Shown: piece by piece, positions 26,948-36,448 of the stretch
Layout: each line of letters opens with the position of its first letter
Position numbering within the stretch: the stretch's first letter is position 1
Translations under genes and position numbers: made by a program
From: Phycisphaerales bacterium
GTDB taxonomy: Bacteria > Planctomycetota > Phycisphaerae > Phycisphaerales > UBA1924
Assembly: GCA_007693785.1 (NCBI GenBank)
Contig: RECY01000016.1
Location: 1-51,091 of the forward strand
Direction: 5' to 3'
Length of the DNA: 51,091 nt
The notes under the pieces: generated by a model
Database searches by the model: none
Told to the model about the DNA's origin: nothing
What the model saw: only the letters and a program-made list of their open reading frames with translations

Positions 26948-27043
26948 GGATTTTCTGCGGGTCGAGGGTGTGGCGGGCCGAAGAGGTCGCGGTAGAGCAC
27001 TCCGCATCGTCTGGCGGAGCCAACGAGCAAAGGGAGCCCAAAG

Positions 27044-27484
27044 ATGGCAAAGAGAACCGCGAAGAAGACCGCCAAGCGCAGCGCCAAAAAGACCGCCAAG
27101 CGCACCACGAGCAAGGCGACCACCCGCAAGGCGCCGGCCGCGAAGAAGGCCGCCGCCCCGGCCAAGATCGCCCCCGCCAAGGGCAAGGCCCGCACCAAGA
27201 GCGAGGTCTACAGCACCATCGCCGACCACGTGGGCATCAGCAAGAAGGAAGTCGCCGGCGTCTTCGACACGCTGAGCGCGATGATGGCGGCCGACCTCAG
27301 CAAGAACGGCGTCGGCGTTGTCAACGTCGCCGGGCTCATGAAGGTCATGGTCCAGCGCAAGCCCGCCACCAAGGCGCGCAAGGGCATCAACCCGTTCACC
27401 GGCGAGCCCACCACCTTCAAGGCCAAGCCCGCCCGCAACGTCGTCAAGATCCGCCCGCTCAAGACCCTCAAGGACGCGGTCTGA
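27044..27484 (+). CDS. HU-like DNA-binding protein with Lys/Ala-rich tail
   Basis: The 146-residue protein has a 50-residue N-terminal tail of Lys/Ala/Thr repeats (KRTAKKTAKRSAKKTAKRTT), like a histone H1 or bacterial HctA-type tail. A HU-type domain follows: KSEVYSTIADHVGISKKEVA, GVGVVNVAGLMKVMVQRKPA, then RKGINPFTGEP and the C-terminal KAKPARNVVKIRPLKTLKDA. It probably compacts or bends DNA, as does HU/IHF. AAAGGGAG 7 bases before ATG and the terminator after the gene point to strong expression. Confidence 0.92.
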   Translation: MAKRTAKKTAKRSAKKTAKRTTSKATTRKAPAAKKAAAPAKIAPAKGKARTKSEVYSTIADHVGISKKEVAGVFDTLSAMMAADLSKNGVGVVNVAGLMKVMVQRKPATKARKGINPFTGEPTTFKAKPARNVVKIRPLKTLKDAV

Positions 27485-27526
27485 GCCCCGCACGCGCCGA
27501 GGCGTGCCGTGGACTGTGAAAGAACC

Positions 27527-27555
27527 AGCCGCCCGGGCACGCCGCCCGGGCGGCT
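27527..27555 (+). terminator. Hairpin terminator after the HU-like gene
   Basis: A perfect 12-bp stem, AGCCGCCCGGGC and GCCCGGGCGGCT, encloses a 5-base loop 43 bp after the HU stop. The following GTCGTTCCT is only slightly T-rich. Confidence 0.65.
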
Positions 27556-27727
27556 GTCGTTCCTACGCACCCGCCGGGCGATCCGCAACCCAGGGAACTC
27601 GGCGCGACGGACCGTGTATATCTTCTGACTCGCACAAACGCGTCGCTGGCGACCGCGCACGCGAGCCACCCCACCCAAGCCGCCGCGAGCACACCGACCG
27701 CAGGCGAGCCGACACAAGGAGCACACG

Positions 27728-30535
27728 ATGACGAGGCACCGAGCCCTCACACACACCCTCGCGGCGTTTCTCGCCGCGGGTGGGATCATGTGGGCGTCCC
27801 CCGCGGGGGCACAGCCCGCGCGCCCCAACCCCATGCTCAACCCGGGCGTAGAGCAGTCCGACCCGAACCGCCTCCCGCCGCTGGAGAGCGTGCTGAAGGA
27901 CCTGACGCCGATCAACAACAACCTGGACAAGGACGAAGCGACGTTCTTCGCCCTCTACCGCGACGAGGACCGCCTGCTCGCGGTGATCCCGCAGCGACTG
28001 CTCGGGCGTCTGTGGCTGCTGAGCTCGACAATGGCCGCCGGCCCGTTCATGGCCGGCGAGCAGCTCGGCGCCGAGGGCGTCGAATGGCGACGCCGGAACA
28101 ACGAGCTCCTGCTCTACAAGCCCGAACTCCGCTACACCAGCGACCGCGAGCCCGCCCTCGCGCCCGGCGTCCGGCGCGTGTTCACCGATCGATACTTGTT
28201 CTCCGCACCGATCCTCGCCGAAGGCGGCACCGGGATGCTGATCGACCTGACCGCCCTGATCACCGGGCAGTCCGGGCAGCTCCTGGGTGTGCTGGGCGCG
28301 ATCGACGCGCGGGCGGCCCGGGTCGAGAACGCCAAGGCGTTCGCCGAGAACGTCGAGGTCGGCCTCAGCGCCCCCAGCCAGTTCGCCTGGATCCGCGGGC
28401 AGCTCGTCACGCTCCACTTCAGCTTCAGCGCGCTCCCGAACGACCCGCTCGCCTTCGAGCGCCGCCCGGCCGATCAACGCGTCGGGTACTGGGTCCACGC
28501 CCGGCGCGACGTGGGCGCGCGCGATCCGCTCGAGAGTAACTTCAACCTCGCGATCGAGCGCTGGCGCCTCCGCAAAGCCGATCCCAAGGCCGAGATCAGC
28601 CCCCCGGAGAAGCCCATCGTCTTCTACATCGAGAAGACCGTCCCCCCCGCCTACCGCCTGCACGTGCGCCGCGGCGTCGAGGCCTGGAACGAGGCCTTCC
28701 GCGAGATCGGCATCGAGAACGCGATCGAGGTCCGCCAGCAGACCGAAACCCAGCACGCCAACATCGACCCCGAGGACGTCCGTTACAACTTCATCCGCTG
28801 GGTGCCCACCGGCGCGGGCTACGCGATCGCGCTGCACCGCACCGATCCGCGGACCGGCGAGATCCTCGACGCGGACGTGGTCATCGACGACGCGTGGATC
28901 AACGCCTGGGTCAACGAGGACCCCCTCTTCCTCGCCTCGGCGATGCAGCCGCGTCTGCGGGCGCTCGAACGTGAAAACAAGGGCTGGGTCGCCGATCGCA
29001 TCAGCCGACGCGTCGCGGGCGGAGACTTCGCCGCCCAGTGGCCCGACGGCGGGACCCATGAGCTGACCGCGGAGCGCTTCGCCGCGATGCACCCCGCCGC
29101 CCGACGTGCCGCACTCGACAGCCACCTCCGCACCGCCGACCTCGGCGTGCTCGGCGAGGCCTCACGCCACCGGCGCGCCTGCGCCTACAGCCAGCAGCTC
29201 GGCACCCAGGTCGCTCTCGCCCGGATCCAGATAGCGACCGCCAACAACGGCATCGTCCCGGAAGCCGACCTCGAGCGACTCATCGGCGACAACCTCGTCG
29301 CCCTCACCGCCCACGAGGTCGGGCACGTCCTCGGGCTCCGCCACAACTTCGCCGGCTCCGCCTGGAAGCCGGCCTCCGCGATCGACGACTACACCGACCC
29401 CGCCCAGGAGCCGCCCGCTACCAGCGTCATGGACTACATCGGCACTTTCATCCCCGTCGAAGGGCGGCGCAAGGGCCCCTACAACACCGTCCGCATCGGC
29501 GCCTACGACCGCTGGGCGATCGCCTACGGCTACATGACCGGCAACAAGGACGAGCTCAACGCGCACCTCGCCAAGTCCAGCGACCCCCGACACCGCTACA
29601 TGACCGACGAGGACGTCTACGGCCTCGACCCCACCGCCATGCGCTACGACTTCGGCTCCGACCCCGTCGAAGGACGCCAACGCGAACTCGCCATCATCGA
29701 TCGCGCCCGAGACGGGCTCGTGAAAAATCTCATCAAGCCCGATCAGAACTACCGCAAGGTCGGCGAATCCTTCCGACGCCTGTTCATTATGGAGATGATG
29801 GCCCTCTGGAACACCACCGGCTGGGTCGGCGGCAGCTACCGCTCGCGCGACCACAACACCGAGGGTGCCAACCGACCCCTCGAGCCCGTCGAGCCCGAAC
29901 GCCAGCGGGCCGTGCTCGACATGCTTATCGAGCGCGTGCTCAGCGAGAGCAGCTTCCAGTTCGACCGCGAACTCCTCGCCACTTTCCAGCCCGAGAAGTG
30001 GTATCTGCCGACCTTCGGCTCGTGGGGCGACGCCGCCGAGGAGTTCGACGTCCACGGCATGACCAACCTCGCCCAGTTCTTCATCCTCAGCGACCTGATG
30101 TTCGTCAACGGCCCTCGCCTGCTGAACCAGGAACTCCGCGTCGATCCGGACTCGGACGCGCTCACCGCCCCCGAGCTCTACGCGCGCCTCACCGGCGCGA
30201 TCTGGTCGGAGTTCGAGAACCGCCCCGCGCGCGACGCCCGCCGCCACACCAACCTGCGCCCCAAGGTCAACGCCGTCCGGCGCAACCTGCAGCGCGAGCA
30301 CGTCGAGCAGCTCGTCGACATGGGTTACCGCGTCCCGCCCAGTGTCGCGACGCCCGCCTACCGGCAGCTCCAGACGCTGGCGGTGCACGAGCTGCGTCAG
30401 ATCCGAGATCGGATCGGACCCTGGCTCGAGGGCAACGCCGCGGCCAACCTCGACGACTACACCCGCATCCACACCGCCGAGCTGGCGCGCCTGATCGACG
30501 CGACCCTCGAGGCGAGCGTGCAGCGCACGCCGTGA
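27728..30535 (+). CDS. Secreted zinc-dependent metalloprotease (DUF5117/DUF4953 type)
   Basis: This 935-residue protein has a signal peptide (LTHTLAAFLAAGGIMWASPA). It shows the N-terminal DUF5117-like part (LLAVIPQRLLGRLWLLSSTM; SAPSQFAWIRGQLVTLHF), a middle part with KPIVFYIEKTVPPAYRLHVR and EAWNEAFREIGI, and the extended metzincin-like site HEVGHVLGLRHNF (HExxHxxGxxH). The residues are all present, so it should be active; the substrate is unknown. The ATG follows AAGGAG at ideal spacing and a terminator follows. The 240 bp before it, after the HU terminator, probably hold its own promoter. Confidence 0.92.
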   Translation: MTRHRALTHTLAAFLAAGGIMWASPAGAQPARPNPMLNPGVEQSDPNRLPPLESVLKDLTPINNNLDKDEATFFALYRDEDRLLAVIPQRLLGRLWLLSSTMAAGPFMAGEQLGAEGVEWRRRNNELLLYKPELRYTSDREPALAPGVRRVFTDRYLFSAPILAEGGTGMLIDLTALITGQSGQLLGVLGAIDARAARVENAKAFAENVEVGLSAPSQFAWIRGQLVTLHFSFSALPNDPLAFERRPADQRVGYWVHARRDVGARDPLESNFNLAIERWRLRKADPKAEISPPEKPIVFYIEKTVPPAYRLHVRRGVEAWNEAFREIGIENAIEVRQQTETQHANIDPEDVRYNFIRWVPTGAGYAIALHRTDPRTGEILDADVVIDDAWINAWVNEDPLFLASAMQPRLRALERENKGWVADRISRRVAGGDFAAQWPDGGTHELTAERFAAMHPAARRAALDSHLRTADLGVLGEASRHRRACAYSQQLGTQVALARIQIATANNGIVPEADLERLIGDNLVALTAHEVGHVLGLRHNFAGSAWKPASAIDDYTDPAQEPPATSVMDYIGTFIPVEGRRKGPYNTVRIGAYDRWAIAYGYMTGNKDELNAHLAKSSDPRHRYMTDEDVYGLDPTAMRYDFGSDPVEGRQRELAIIDRARDGLVKNLIKPDQNYRKVGESFRRLFIMEMMALWNTTGWVGGSYRSRDHNTEGANRPLEPVEPERQRAVLDMLIERVLSESSFQFDRELLATFQPEKWYLPTFGSWGDAAEEFDVHGMTNLAQFFILSDLMFVNGPRLLNQELRVDPDSDALTAPELYARLTGAIWSEFENRPARDARRHTNLRPKVNAVRRNLQREHVEQLVDMGYRVPPSVATPAYRQLQTLAVHELRQIRDRIGPWLEGNAAANLDDYTRIHTAELARLIDATLEASVQRTP

Positions 30536-30587
30536 CCGCTCGCGCCGATCCCTCGGCGCAACCACAACCGATCCCTTGAACACATCT

Positions 30588-30619
30588 CAAGAGCCCCGGG
30601 CGCGCGCCCGGGGCTCTTG
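30588..30619. terminator. Bidirectional hairpin terminator
   Basis: A 15-bp perfect palindrome (arm CAAGAGCCCCGGGCG and its complement) with a minimal loop lies between the convergent metalloprotease and M28 genes. It would end both transcripts, although no T-run follows. Confidence 0.65.
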
Positions 30620-30650
30620 GCTTTGCCGCCGATCGCGTCTCACGCCGCCC

Positions 30651-32798
30651 TCAGCGCCCGCGTTCACCATCGCTCGGCAGCTCCCGCTCAATCGCATCGA
30701 TGATCTCGCCTAAGCGGTCGAACACTTCCAGATACAGCCCCACCGCCTCGCCGAACGCCTTGGGCTCGCCCGACTCGCTCACCTTCCGCAGCATCGGGAG
30801 CATCCACGCTGCGTACCCGCTCGTCTCGTCCGTCGCGGCGAACAGGCTTCGGAACCAGGGGCGTTCGGGCATCCCCGCCTCGTGCAGCCACGCCCGGTCG
30901 CTCGCCAGGATCCGCGCGTTCACGCGGTCGAGCGCCTCTGGCGAAAGCTCGCCCAAAGCCGCGCCCTCGCGAACGCGCGACATGACCGCGTGCGCGCGCT
31001 CACCAAACGCCTCGGCCGCCTCCGAAAGCGGCGCGAGCGCGCCGTCCACATCAATGCCCCGTGCCGCGGCCACCCGACGGATCGTCGGCAGATGACGCAG
31101 CGTCTCCTCCCCGAACCGCTCCGGCGCGAGCGGCAGCACCGCCTCCCCCGCCAGACGCGACGCGACCACGCCCACGACACGCGTGATCATCACGGCGGGC
31201 TCGTAATCGTCCCCCACGATCGCGCGGTACCACGCGAGGTTGTCGTAGGCCGTGTGATACGAAACCCCGCGCGAGCCCCCGCCGCCGAGCGCACCCGAGG
31301 CGATCGCGAAGCGGCAGATAAAGCCCACATGGTCGCTCCCGCCGCCGAGGTCGCCGAGGCGCGGGTGCTCCGGGAACCGATCATCCGCCCCGCGCGCGAA
31401 CCAGTCGTCGAAGACCGTCTTCGCGCTATCGCCCGCCTGCGGCACCGCCTTCGCCGCCTCCGCGATCACCGGGCGCAGCGTCGGCGACGCGCTCGCCCGG
31501 AACTGCGGACCCATCGCCGCCATGTCCAGATTCAGATACGCCACCGCGCCCGCGTGCAGACGCTCGCGGTGCTCTTCCAGCCACTCGACGCTCCCGATGA
31601 TCCCGTGCTCCTCGGCCCCCCACGCCGCGAACTGGATCGACCGCGCCGGACGCCGCCCCTGCGCCGCCAACTCCGCCAGCACGCGGGCCGCCTCGACCAC
31701 GCAGATCGTCCCGGCCTGCGCGTCCCCCGCGCCGAACCCCCATGCGTCGTGGTGCGAGCCGAGGATGACGTACTGATCCGGGTGCGTCTCGCCCCGCAGC
31801 GTCCCGACGACGTTCGCCGTGCGGATGAACCCCAGGTCCTGCTCGACCGCGACACGCACCCTCAGCCCATCCCCGCCCTCGACGCGGTAGGTGAGCGGCA
31901 AGCCGCCCTGCCAAGAACCGCCGAGCCCGTCGACTTCCTGCACCGCCCGCCCGCGCATGCGCTTCAGGATCTCCTCGGCCGCCCCCCAGCCGATCGGCTG
32001 CACGGGGATCGTCGGCAAGCCCACCTCGCTCGGGTCCAGACGCTCGGGCGTGTCGGGATGGTCCAGCGGGCGCGCCGGCTCGAACGGCGTCAGCGGGTCG
32101 CCGAAGTACGGCAGCGTCAGCACCGACCCACGCTGAATGCTCGTCTCGTTCGCAAACCCGCCCTCGGGCCACATCCGCCCACGCGCGTACCCGTCGTTCG
32201 CGGGATCGGTGTAGATCACCAGCCCCGCGGCCCCCGCCTGCTCCGCGTAATACGCCTTGTAGCCGCGGTAGTTCCGCCCGTACCGCGCCAGCACGATCCG
32301 CCCCTCGACGTCGATCCCGGCCGCCGACAGGGCCTCGAAATCTTCCTTCGTCCCGTAGTTCGCGTACACAACTTCACCCGTCGCCGCGCCGGAGGCCGAG
32401 TAGGCGTTCCAGCCGATCGAGAGTTCCTCGTGCGCACTGAACGGGTCGCCCTCCACGGCCTTTTCCTGCACCGCGAGGCTCAGACGCTCGCGCTCCTGCC
32501 CGTCCCCCCCCACGCCGATCACCTCCACCGACCCGCTCACCGGGTGCGGCGCGTAGATCTCGATCTCGTGCACCTCGACCTCAAGCCCGAAGGACTCGAA
32601 CGTGCGCGCCAGCCACTCGATGACCTCCCGATCCCCCGGCGTCCCCGCCCGGTGCGGGCGGCTCGAGAGCGCGTCGTGATACCCGCGCAGACGCTCGGCG
32701 TCCACCGCCTCCACGATCGCGAGATCAAGGTCGGCGTCCCGTCCAGACGCTGCCGCTCCCGCCAAAGCCACCAATCCAGCCGCCAGCATCATCCGCAT
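30651..32798 (-). CDS. M28 family peptidase, glutamate carboxypeptidase II-like
   Basis: The 715-residue secreted protein has a signal peptide (MRMMLAAGLVALAGAAASG). A PA-domain insertion (VYANYGTKEDFEALSAAGID, RIVLARYGRNYRGYKAYYAE, GAAGLVIYTDPANDGYA) precedes the M28 zinc site: ILGSHHDAWGFGAGD (His, Asp), AAWGAEEHGIIGS (Glu-Glu), LNLDMAAMG (Asp) and the late SYHTAYDN (His). The C-terminus is a TFR-like dimerisation helix bundle. This is the layout of human GCPII/PSMA and plant AMP1; it would trim C-terminal glutamate or dipeptides. ATG at 32798 follows GAGG at 7 bases. It is downstream of a GNAT gene. Confidence 0.92.
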   Translation of the reverse strand: MRMMLAAGLVALAGAAASGRDADLDLAIVEAVDAERLRGYHDALSSRPHRAGTPGDREVIEWLARTFESFGLEVEVHEIEIYAPHPVSGSVEVIGVGGDGQERERLSLAVQEKAVEGDPFSAHEELSIGWNAYSASGAATGEVVYANYGTKEDFEALSAAGIDVEGRIVLARYGRNYRGYKAYYAEQAGAAGLVIYTDPANDGYARGRMWPEGGFANETSIQRGSVLTLPYFGDPLTPFEPARPLDHPDTPERLDPSEVGLPTIPVQPIGWGAAEEILKRMRGRAVQEVDGLGGSWQGGLPLTYRVEGGDGLRVRVAVEQDLGFIRTANVVGTLRGETHPDQYVILGSHHDAWGFGAGDAQAGTICVVEAARVLAELAAQGRRPARSIQFAAWGAEEHGIIGSVEWLEEHRERLHAGAVAYLNLDMAAMGPQFRASASPTLRPVIAEAAKAVPQAGDSAKTVFDDWFARGADDRFPEHPRLGDLGGGSDHVGFICRFAIASGALGGGGSRGVSYHTAYDNLAWYRAIVGDDYEPAVMITRVVGVVASRLAGEAVLPLAPERFGEETLRHLPTIRRVAAARGIDVDGALAPLSEAAEAFGERAHAVMSRVREGAALGELSPEALDRVNARILASDRAWLHEAGMPERPWFRSLFAATDETSGYAAWMLPMLRKVSESGEPKAFGEAVGLYLEVFDRLGEIIDAIERELPSDGERGR

Positions 32799-32857
32799 CC
32801 ACACACCTCGGTTCCGTGTTGACCCGCCGCCATATCCGGCAACGGGGAAAGCGCAGC

Positions 32858-33505
32858 CTACCGCGCTGAAGCGACCAGGCCGTGCCGCGTCCGATCCCAC
32901 GCCTCCGCCAGCACCGCCCAGCCGAGCGTGCCGTCCCACCCCACGCCCTCGCTCCATCGGTGCCCGAGCTTGTGGCACTCGAGCCGCAGCCCAAGCTTCT
33001 CCGGCACGCGACGGCTCGCGGTGTTGGACTCGGCACAGCAGATCGTCACCCGGCGCAGGCCCCACCCGCCCTCGTGCGGCGCCGTGAACGCCCAGCTCAA
33101 GAGGTGCGCCGTCGCCTCGGTCGCGATGCCCCGACCCTGACGATCCGGTCGGATCCAGTACCCGATCTCGGCCTCGTGAGCGGCGCAGTCAAAACGGTGC
33201 AGCCCCGTCCCGCCCAGGATCTCGCCGGTCCCCGCGTCCACGATCGCCATGACGTACCCGATACCCGGCTCAAAGCTCCCCGCCCCCCACTGACGCCGAA
33301 ACCTTTCGATTTCAAAGTGGGTGATCCCGGGCTCGAGGTGCTCCGTCCGCGCCCAGGGCAGCCACCGCCCGAGCGCCTCACGCCCGCTGTCGATCGCCGC
33401 AAAAAGCGACGGCGCGTCCGCGTGCTCGAACGCACGAAGCACCAGCCGCTCCGTGCGCCACGCCCGCGGCACCGGATCCGGCGGACACCAAGGCGAAGGC
33501 ATCAT
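32858..33505 (-). CDS. GNAT family N-acetyltransferase (RimJ/RimL type)
   Basis: The 215-residue protein shows the RimJ/RimL-like pattern: TERLVLRAFEHADAPSLFAA near the N-terminus, EIGYWIRPDRQGRGIATEAT (acetyl-CoA loop RQGRGIA), then RVTICCAESNTASRRVPEKL GLR before the C-terminal strand. It may acetylate ribosomal or other N-termini or small amines. The start is uncertain: ATG at 33505 is 11 bases after GGAGG, and a GTG at 33511 is 5 bases after it. The stop lies 59 bp before the M28 start, so the genes may be co-transcribed. Confidence 0.85.
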   Translation of the reverse strand: MMPSPWCPPDPVPRAWRTERLVLRAFEHADAPSLFAAIDSGREALGRWLPWARTEHLEPGITHFEIERFRRQWGAGSFEPGIGYVMAIVDAGTGEILGGTGLHRFDCAAHEAEIGYWIRPDRQGRGIATEATAHLLSWAFTAPHEGGWGLRRVTICCAESNTASRRVPEKLGLRLECHKLGHRWSEGVGWDGTLGWAVLAEAWDRTRHGLVASAR

Positions 33506-33605
33506 CTCCACACAAACCTCCCTCGGCGCCACGCCCTACCGAGACATGGTCCCACCGGCAACACACACTACCCCCACGCTCCAAAGTCTTAGCGTACCGT
33601 CCCCC

Positions 33606-34679
33606 GTGCCCGACGACCTCACCCGATACCACAGGCAAACCATGCTCGCCGGCGTCGGACGCGAGGGCCAGGCCCGACTCCTCGCGGCCCACGTCGCGAT
33701 CGTCGGCGTCGGCGCCCTCGGCACCGTGGCAGCCGACCTCCTCGCCCGCGCCGGCGTCGGACGCCTCACCCTCATTGACCGCGACGTCGTCGAACGCACC
33801 AACCTCCAACGCCAAACCCTTTTCACCGAGCGCGATGCACGCGAAGGACGCCCCAAGGCCGTCGCAGCCGCCGAGCGCCTCCGCGAAGCCAACGCCGACA
33901 TCCGCATCGAGCCCGTCCCCACCGACCTGGTCGCGACCAACGCCCTCGACGTGCTCGATCGGGCTCAGTTCGGCCCGCCCGATCTCGTTCTCGACGGCAC
34001 CGACAACTTCACCACCCGCTACATCCTCAACGACGCCTGCGTCCAAAGCCGCCGCCCGTTGGTCTACGGCGGCGCCGTCGCCTGGGGCGGCTCGCAGATG
34101 ACCGTCATCCCCGGTGAGACCGCCTGCCTCCGCTGCATCCACCCCGAGCCCCCCGCCCCCGGCGAGACCGAGACCTGCGACTCCGTCGGCGTCTTCGCGC
34201 CCGTCTCCGCGATCGTCGCCAGCGTCCAGGCGGGTGAGGCCCTCCGCCTCCTCCTCGGGCTGCGCCGGCCCGGCTCGGGCTCGCTGCTCCGGTTCGACCT
34301 TGACGCCGGGCGAAGGTCCCGACTCGACGCCGCCGAGCTGCGCGACCCGGACTGCCCGTGCTGTGCGCACCGCCGCTTCGAGTTTCTCGATGGCTCCCGC
34401 ACCACCGGCGACGGCGCGACCCTCTGCGGGCGACTGGCGGTCCAGGTCGCCCCGCTCGCGAACACGCGCACGGACCTGACACGACTCGCCGCCCGCCTCG
34501 CCCCGCACGGCGACTTCCGCGCGACGCCCTACACCGTCCGCGGGCGACTCGCCGAGCGTCCCGCCGGGTTTGAGGCCGATTGCGAGTTGACGATCTTTGC
34601 CGACGGGCGAGCGATCGTGGGCGGGACCGAGCGGGCGGACCTGGCCCGCAGCGTGTACGCTCGATTCGTTGGCGTCTGA
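33606..34679 (+). CDS. thiF: ThiF/MoeB-like E1 adenylyltransferase
   Basis: E1-like enzymes adenylate the C-terminal glycine of a sulfur carrier such as ThiS or MoaD. The 357-residue protein has the start DDLTRYHRQTMLAGVGREGQ, nucleotide loop VGVGALGT, the arginine finger NLQRQTLF, LVLDGTDNFTTRYILND, the zinc ligands CLRC and CPCC, and a probable catalytic Cys in ETETCDSVGV. A C-terminal extension of about 90 residues, after the second CxxC, is not a rhodanese by eye. The thiS-thiG pair is 3.6 kb downstream on the same strand, so a thiamine role fits. GTG 33606 is chosen by homology; ATG 33546 is possible. Confidence 0.85.
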   Translation: MPDDLTRYHRQTMLAGVGREGQARLLAAHVAIVGVGALGTVAADLLARAGVGRLTLIDRDVVERTNLQRQTLFTERDAREGRPKAVAAAERLREANADIRIEPVPTDLVATNALDVLDRAQFGPPDLVLDGTDNFTTRYILNDACVQSRRPLVYGGAVAWGGSQMTVIPGETACLRCIHPEPPAPGETETCDSVGVFAPVSAIVASVQAGEALRLLLGLRRPGSGSLLRFDLDAGRRSRLDAAELRDPDCPCCAHRRFEFLDGSRTTGDGATLCGRLAVQVAPLANTRTDLTRLAARLAPHGDFRATPYTVRGRLAERPAGFEADCELTIFADGRAIVGGTERADLARSVYARFVGV

Positions 34680-34723
34680 ACGCCGAAAGACCCCGCACCC
34701 GCACCCGATTTCGGAGCCGCCCG

Positions 34724-35248
34724 ATGAGCGCGTTCGCCAAGAGCATCCATCACGCCGGCAAGGTCTGCGTTGGCTTCGCCGACGCCCTGCTCGCGGGCAT
34801 CGAGCCCGCCCAGTTTGCCCGATTTGCCCATGTTGCGGGCGAAACGGTCCACAGCAACCACCCGGCGTTCGCCTTCGGGCATCTCTCGATCTATCCCGCG
34901 CGAATGCTCTCGATGCTGGACCGCGACCCGAGCCCGTGCGCCAATCCGGAGGGGTTTGAGGAGATCTTCGGGGCCCAGGCCGAGTGCCGCGACGATCCCG
35001 ACGGGAGCCTCTACCCCGACCACGAGACCATCGTCGCCCACTTCAAGCGCACGTACGCCACGATCCTGCCCGTGCTCGGGGAGCTGACCGACAAGGATCT
35101 CGAGGCCCCGAACCCCGTCGAGCCGATGGCCGCCCGCCTGCCGACGATCGGGATCGCCGCGATGTTCCTCGTCGGCCCGCACATCATGCTCCACCTCGGT
35201 CAGGTCAGCGCCTGGCGACGCATGATGGGCCTCGGCTCGGCAATGTAA
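34724..35248 (+). CDS. DinB-like four-helix protein
   Basis: The 174-residue protein matches the DinB/YfiT superfamily, with helices such as AKSIHHAGKVCVGFADALLA and histidines in HSNHPAFAFGHLS and VGPHIMLHLGQVSAWRR that could bind a metal. Members act in thiol-dependent or stress reactions, but the function is unassigned here. GGAG lies 8 bases before ATG at 34724. It is 44 bp downstream of the thiF-like gene on the same strand, so they may form an operon. Confidence 0.78.
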   Translation: MSAFAKSIHHAGKVCVGFADALLAGIEPAQFARFAHVAGETVHSNHPAFAFGHLSIYPARMLSMLDRDPSPCANPEGFEEIFGAQAECRDDPDGSLYPDHETIVAHFKRTYATILPVLGELTDKDLEAPNPVEPMAARLPTIGIAAMFLVGPHIMLHLGQVSAWRRMMGLGSAM

Positions 35249-35268
35249 AGCGATGGATGGCGAGGCAC

Positions 35269-35292
35269 GGCGGTGTGGGCTGCAGCCCCGCC
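35269..35292. terminator. Possible bidirectional terminator
   Basis: The self-complementary GGGCTGCAGCCC (35277-35288) is flanked by GGCG and CGCC that can pair with a small bulge. It sits between the convergent DinB and MBL-fold genes, touching the latter's stop codon. Confidence 0.35.
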
Positions 35293-35966
35293 TACGCCCG
35301 GACGAACGGGTTGGTCGCTCGCTCGTGATCGATCGTCGTCGCCGCCCCGTGCCCGGGGAGGCAGCGGGTGTCGCCGTCGAGGGCGTAGAGCTTCTCGCGG
35401 ATGCCGCGGATCAACGCCTCGTGGTCGCTGGTCGGGAAGTCGGTCCGCCCGATCGAGCCGTTGAAGAGCGTGTCCCCCACGATCGCGACGTCGGCCGCCT
35501 CGCAGTAGAACACGCACGAGCCCGGCGAGTGCCCGGGGACGTGGAGCACCTTCCAATGGCTCCCGGCGAGGTCGAGGCGCTGCCCGTGCTCGAGGGTGTC
35601 CTCCGCGTCGCGGGCCGTGATCGGAACGCCAAAACCGGCGGAGAGGTTCAGCTCGGGCGAGGCGAGCCATTCGCGCTCGGCGGGATGGATCGCAACGGGC
35701 ACGCCCGGGTAGGCCGCCCGAACTTCTTCCAGCCCGGCGATGTGATCGACGTGGGCGTGGGTGAGGAGGATCCGCTCGGGCGTGAGCCCGAGCTCACGCG
35801 CCTTCGCGAGCATCGGCTCGGGGTCGAACCCCGCATCGATGATCCAGGCGGGGCGTGTTTTGGCCTTGTCATCATGCTCGCTCTCGACCCAGACCAAGTG
35901 GCAGTTGGTCTCGTAAGGACCGAGCGGGAACGAATCAATGCAAACGGTCGTACCGGGCGTCGTCAT
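35292..35966 (-). CDS. MBL-fold hydrolase, glyoxalase II-like
   Basis: The 224-residue protein has the metallo-beta-lactamase signature THAHVDHIAG (HxHxDH), then VLHVPGHSPGSCVFYC (His), VGDTLFNGSIGRTDFP (Asp) and CLPGHGAATT (last His). This set binds two metal ions, as in hydroxyacylglutathione hydrolases. It may hydrolyse thioesters of glutathione-like thiols. ATG at 35966 has a weak AGAG upstream. The divergent cupin gene starts 80 bp away. Confidence 0.9.
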   Translation of the reverse strand: MTTPGTTVCIDSFPLGPYETNCHLVWVESEHDDKAKTRPAWIIDAGFDPEPMLAKARELGLTPERILLTHAHVDHIAGLEEVRAAYPGVPVAIHPAEREWLASPELNLSAGFGVPITARDAEDTLEHGQRLDLAGSHWKVLHVPGHSPGSCVFYCEAADVAIVGDTLFNGSIGRTDFPTSDHEALIRGIREKLYALDGDTRCLPGHGAATTIDHERATNPFVRA

Positions 35967-36046
35967 CGGGCGACTCTAGGTAGGATAGAGCGACCGCGAC
36001 GGCGCACCGCCCCGGCGCACGCCGAAGCCCGCACAAGGAGGCCCGC

Positions 36047-36418
36047 GTGGCGTTGATCCGGAACATCCACCAGACACCGACGGCACCAGTGCAGATGCCC
36101 GGCGTGGACGGCGCCGAGATGGCGGTCATGGTCGGGCGCGAGGACGGCGCGCCCAACTTTGCGCTCCGCCACTTCCGCGTCCGCCCGGGCGGGCACACCC
36201 CCAGGCACAGCCACGATTACGAGCACGAGGTCTTCATCGTCGAAGGGGGCGGGACGGTCCTGCTCGAGGGCGCCGAGCGCCCGATCCGAGCCGGTGACGT
36301 GATCTATATCCCCGCCGATGAGGAGCACCAGTTCCAGGCCGACGCCTCGGCCGGGCTCCGATTCCTCTGCCTCGTGCCCGTCACGCGGAACTGCGGCGAA
36401 TCCACGCCGGGCAGCTGA
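36047..36418 (+). CDS. Single-domain cupin
   Basis: A 123-residue cupin. Motif 1 is GGHTPRHSHDYEHEVFIVEG (two His, Glu and further His as metal ligands) and motif 2 is GDVIYIPADEEHQFQA. A metal-bound beta-barrel of this size can be an enzyme such as an isomerase or dioxygenase, or a sugar- or metal-sensing domain. GTG at 36047 follows AAGGAGG at 5 bases, a strong site, so expression may be high. It is divergent from the MBL gene. Confidence 0.85.
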   Translation: MALIRNIHQTPTAPVQMPGVDGAEMAVMVGREDGAPNFALRHFRVRPGGHTPRHSHDYEHEVFIVEGGGTVLLEGAERPIRAGDVIYIPADEEHQFQADASAGLRFLCLVPVTRNCGESTPGS

Positions 36419-36448
36419 GAGACCGGACACCACACGGGAGCGGGCGTC

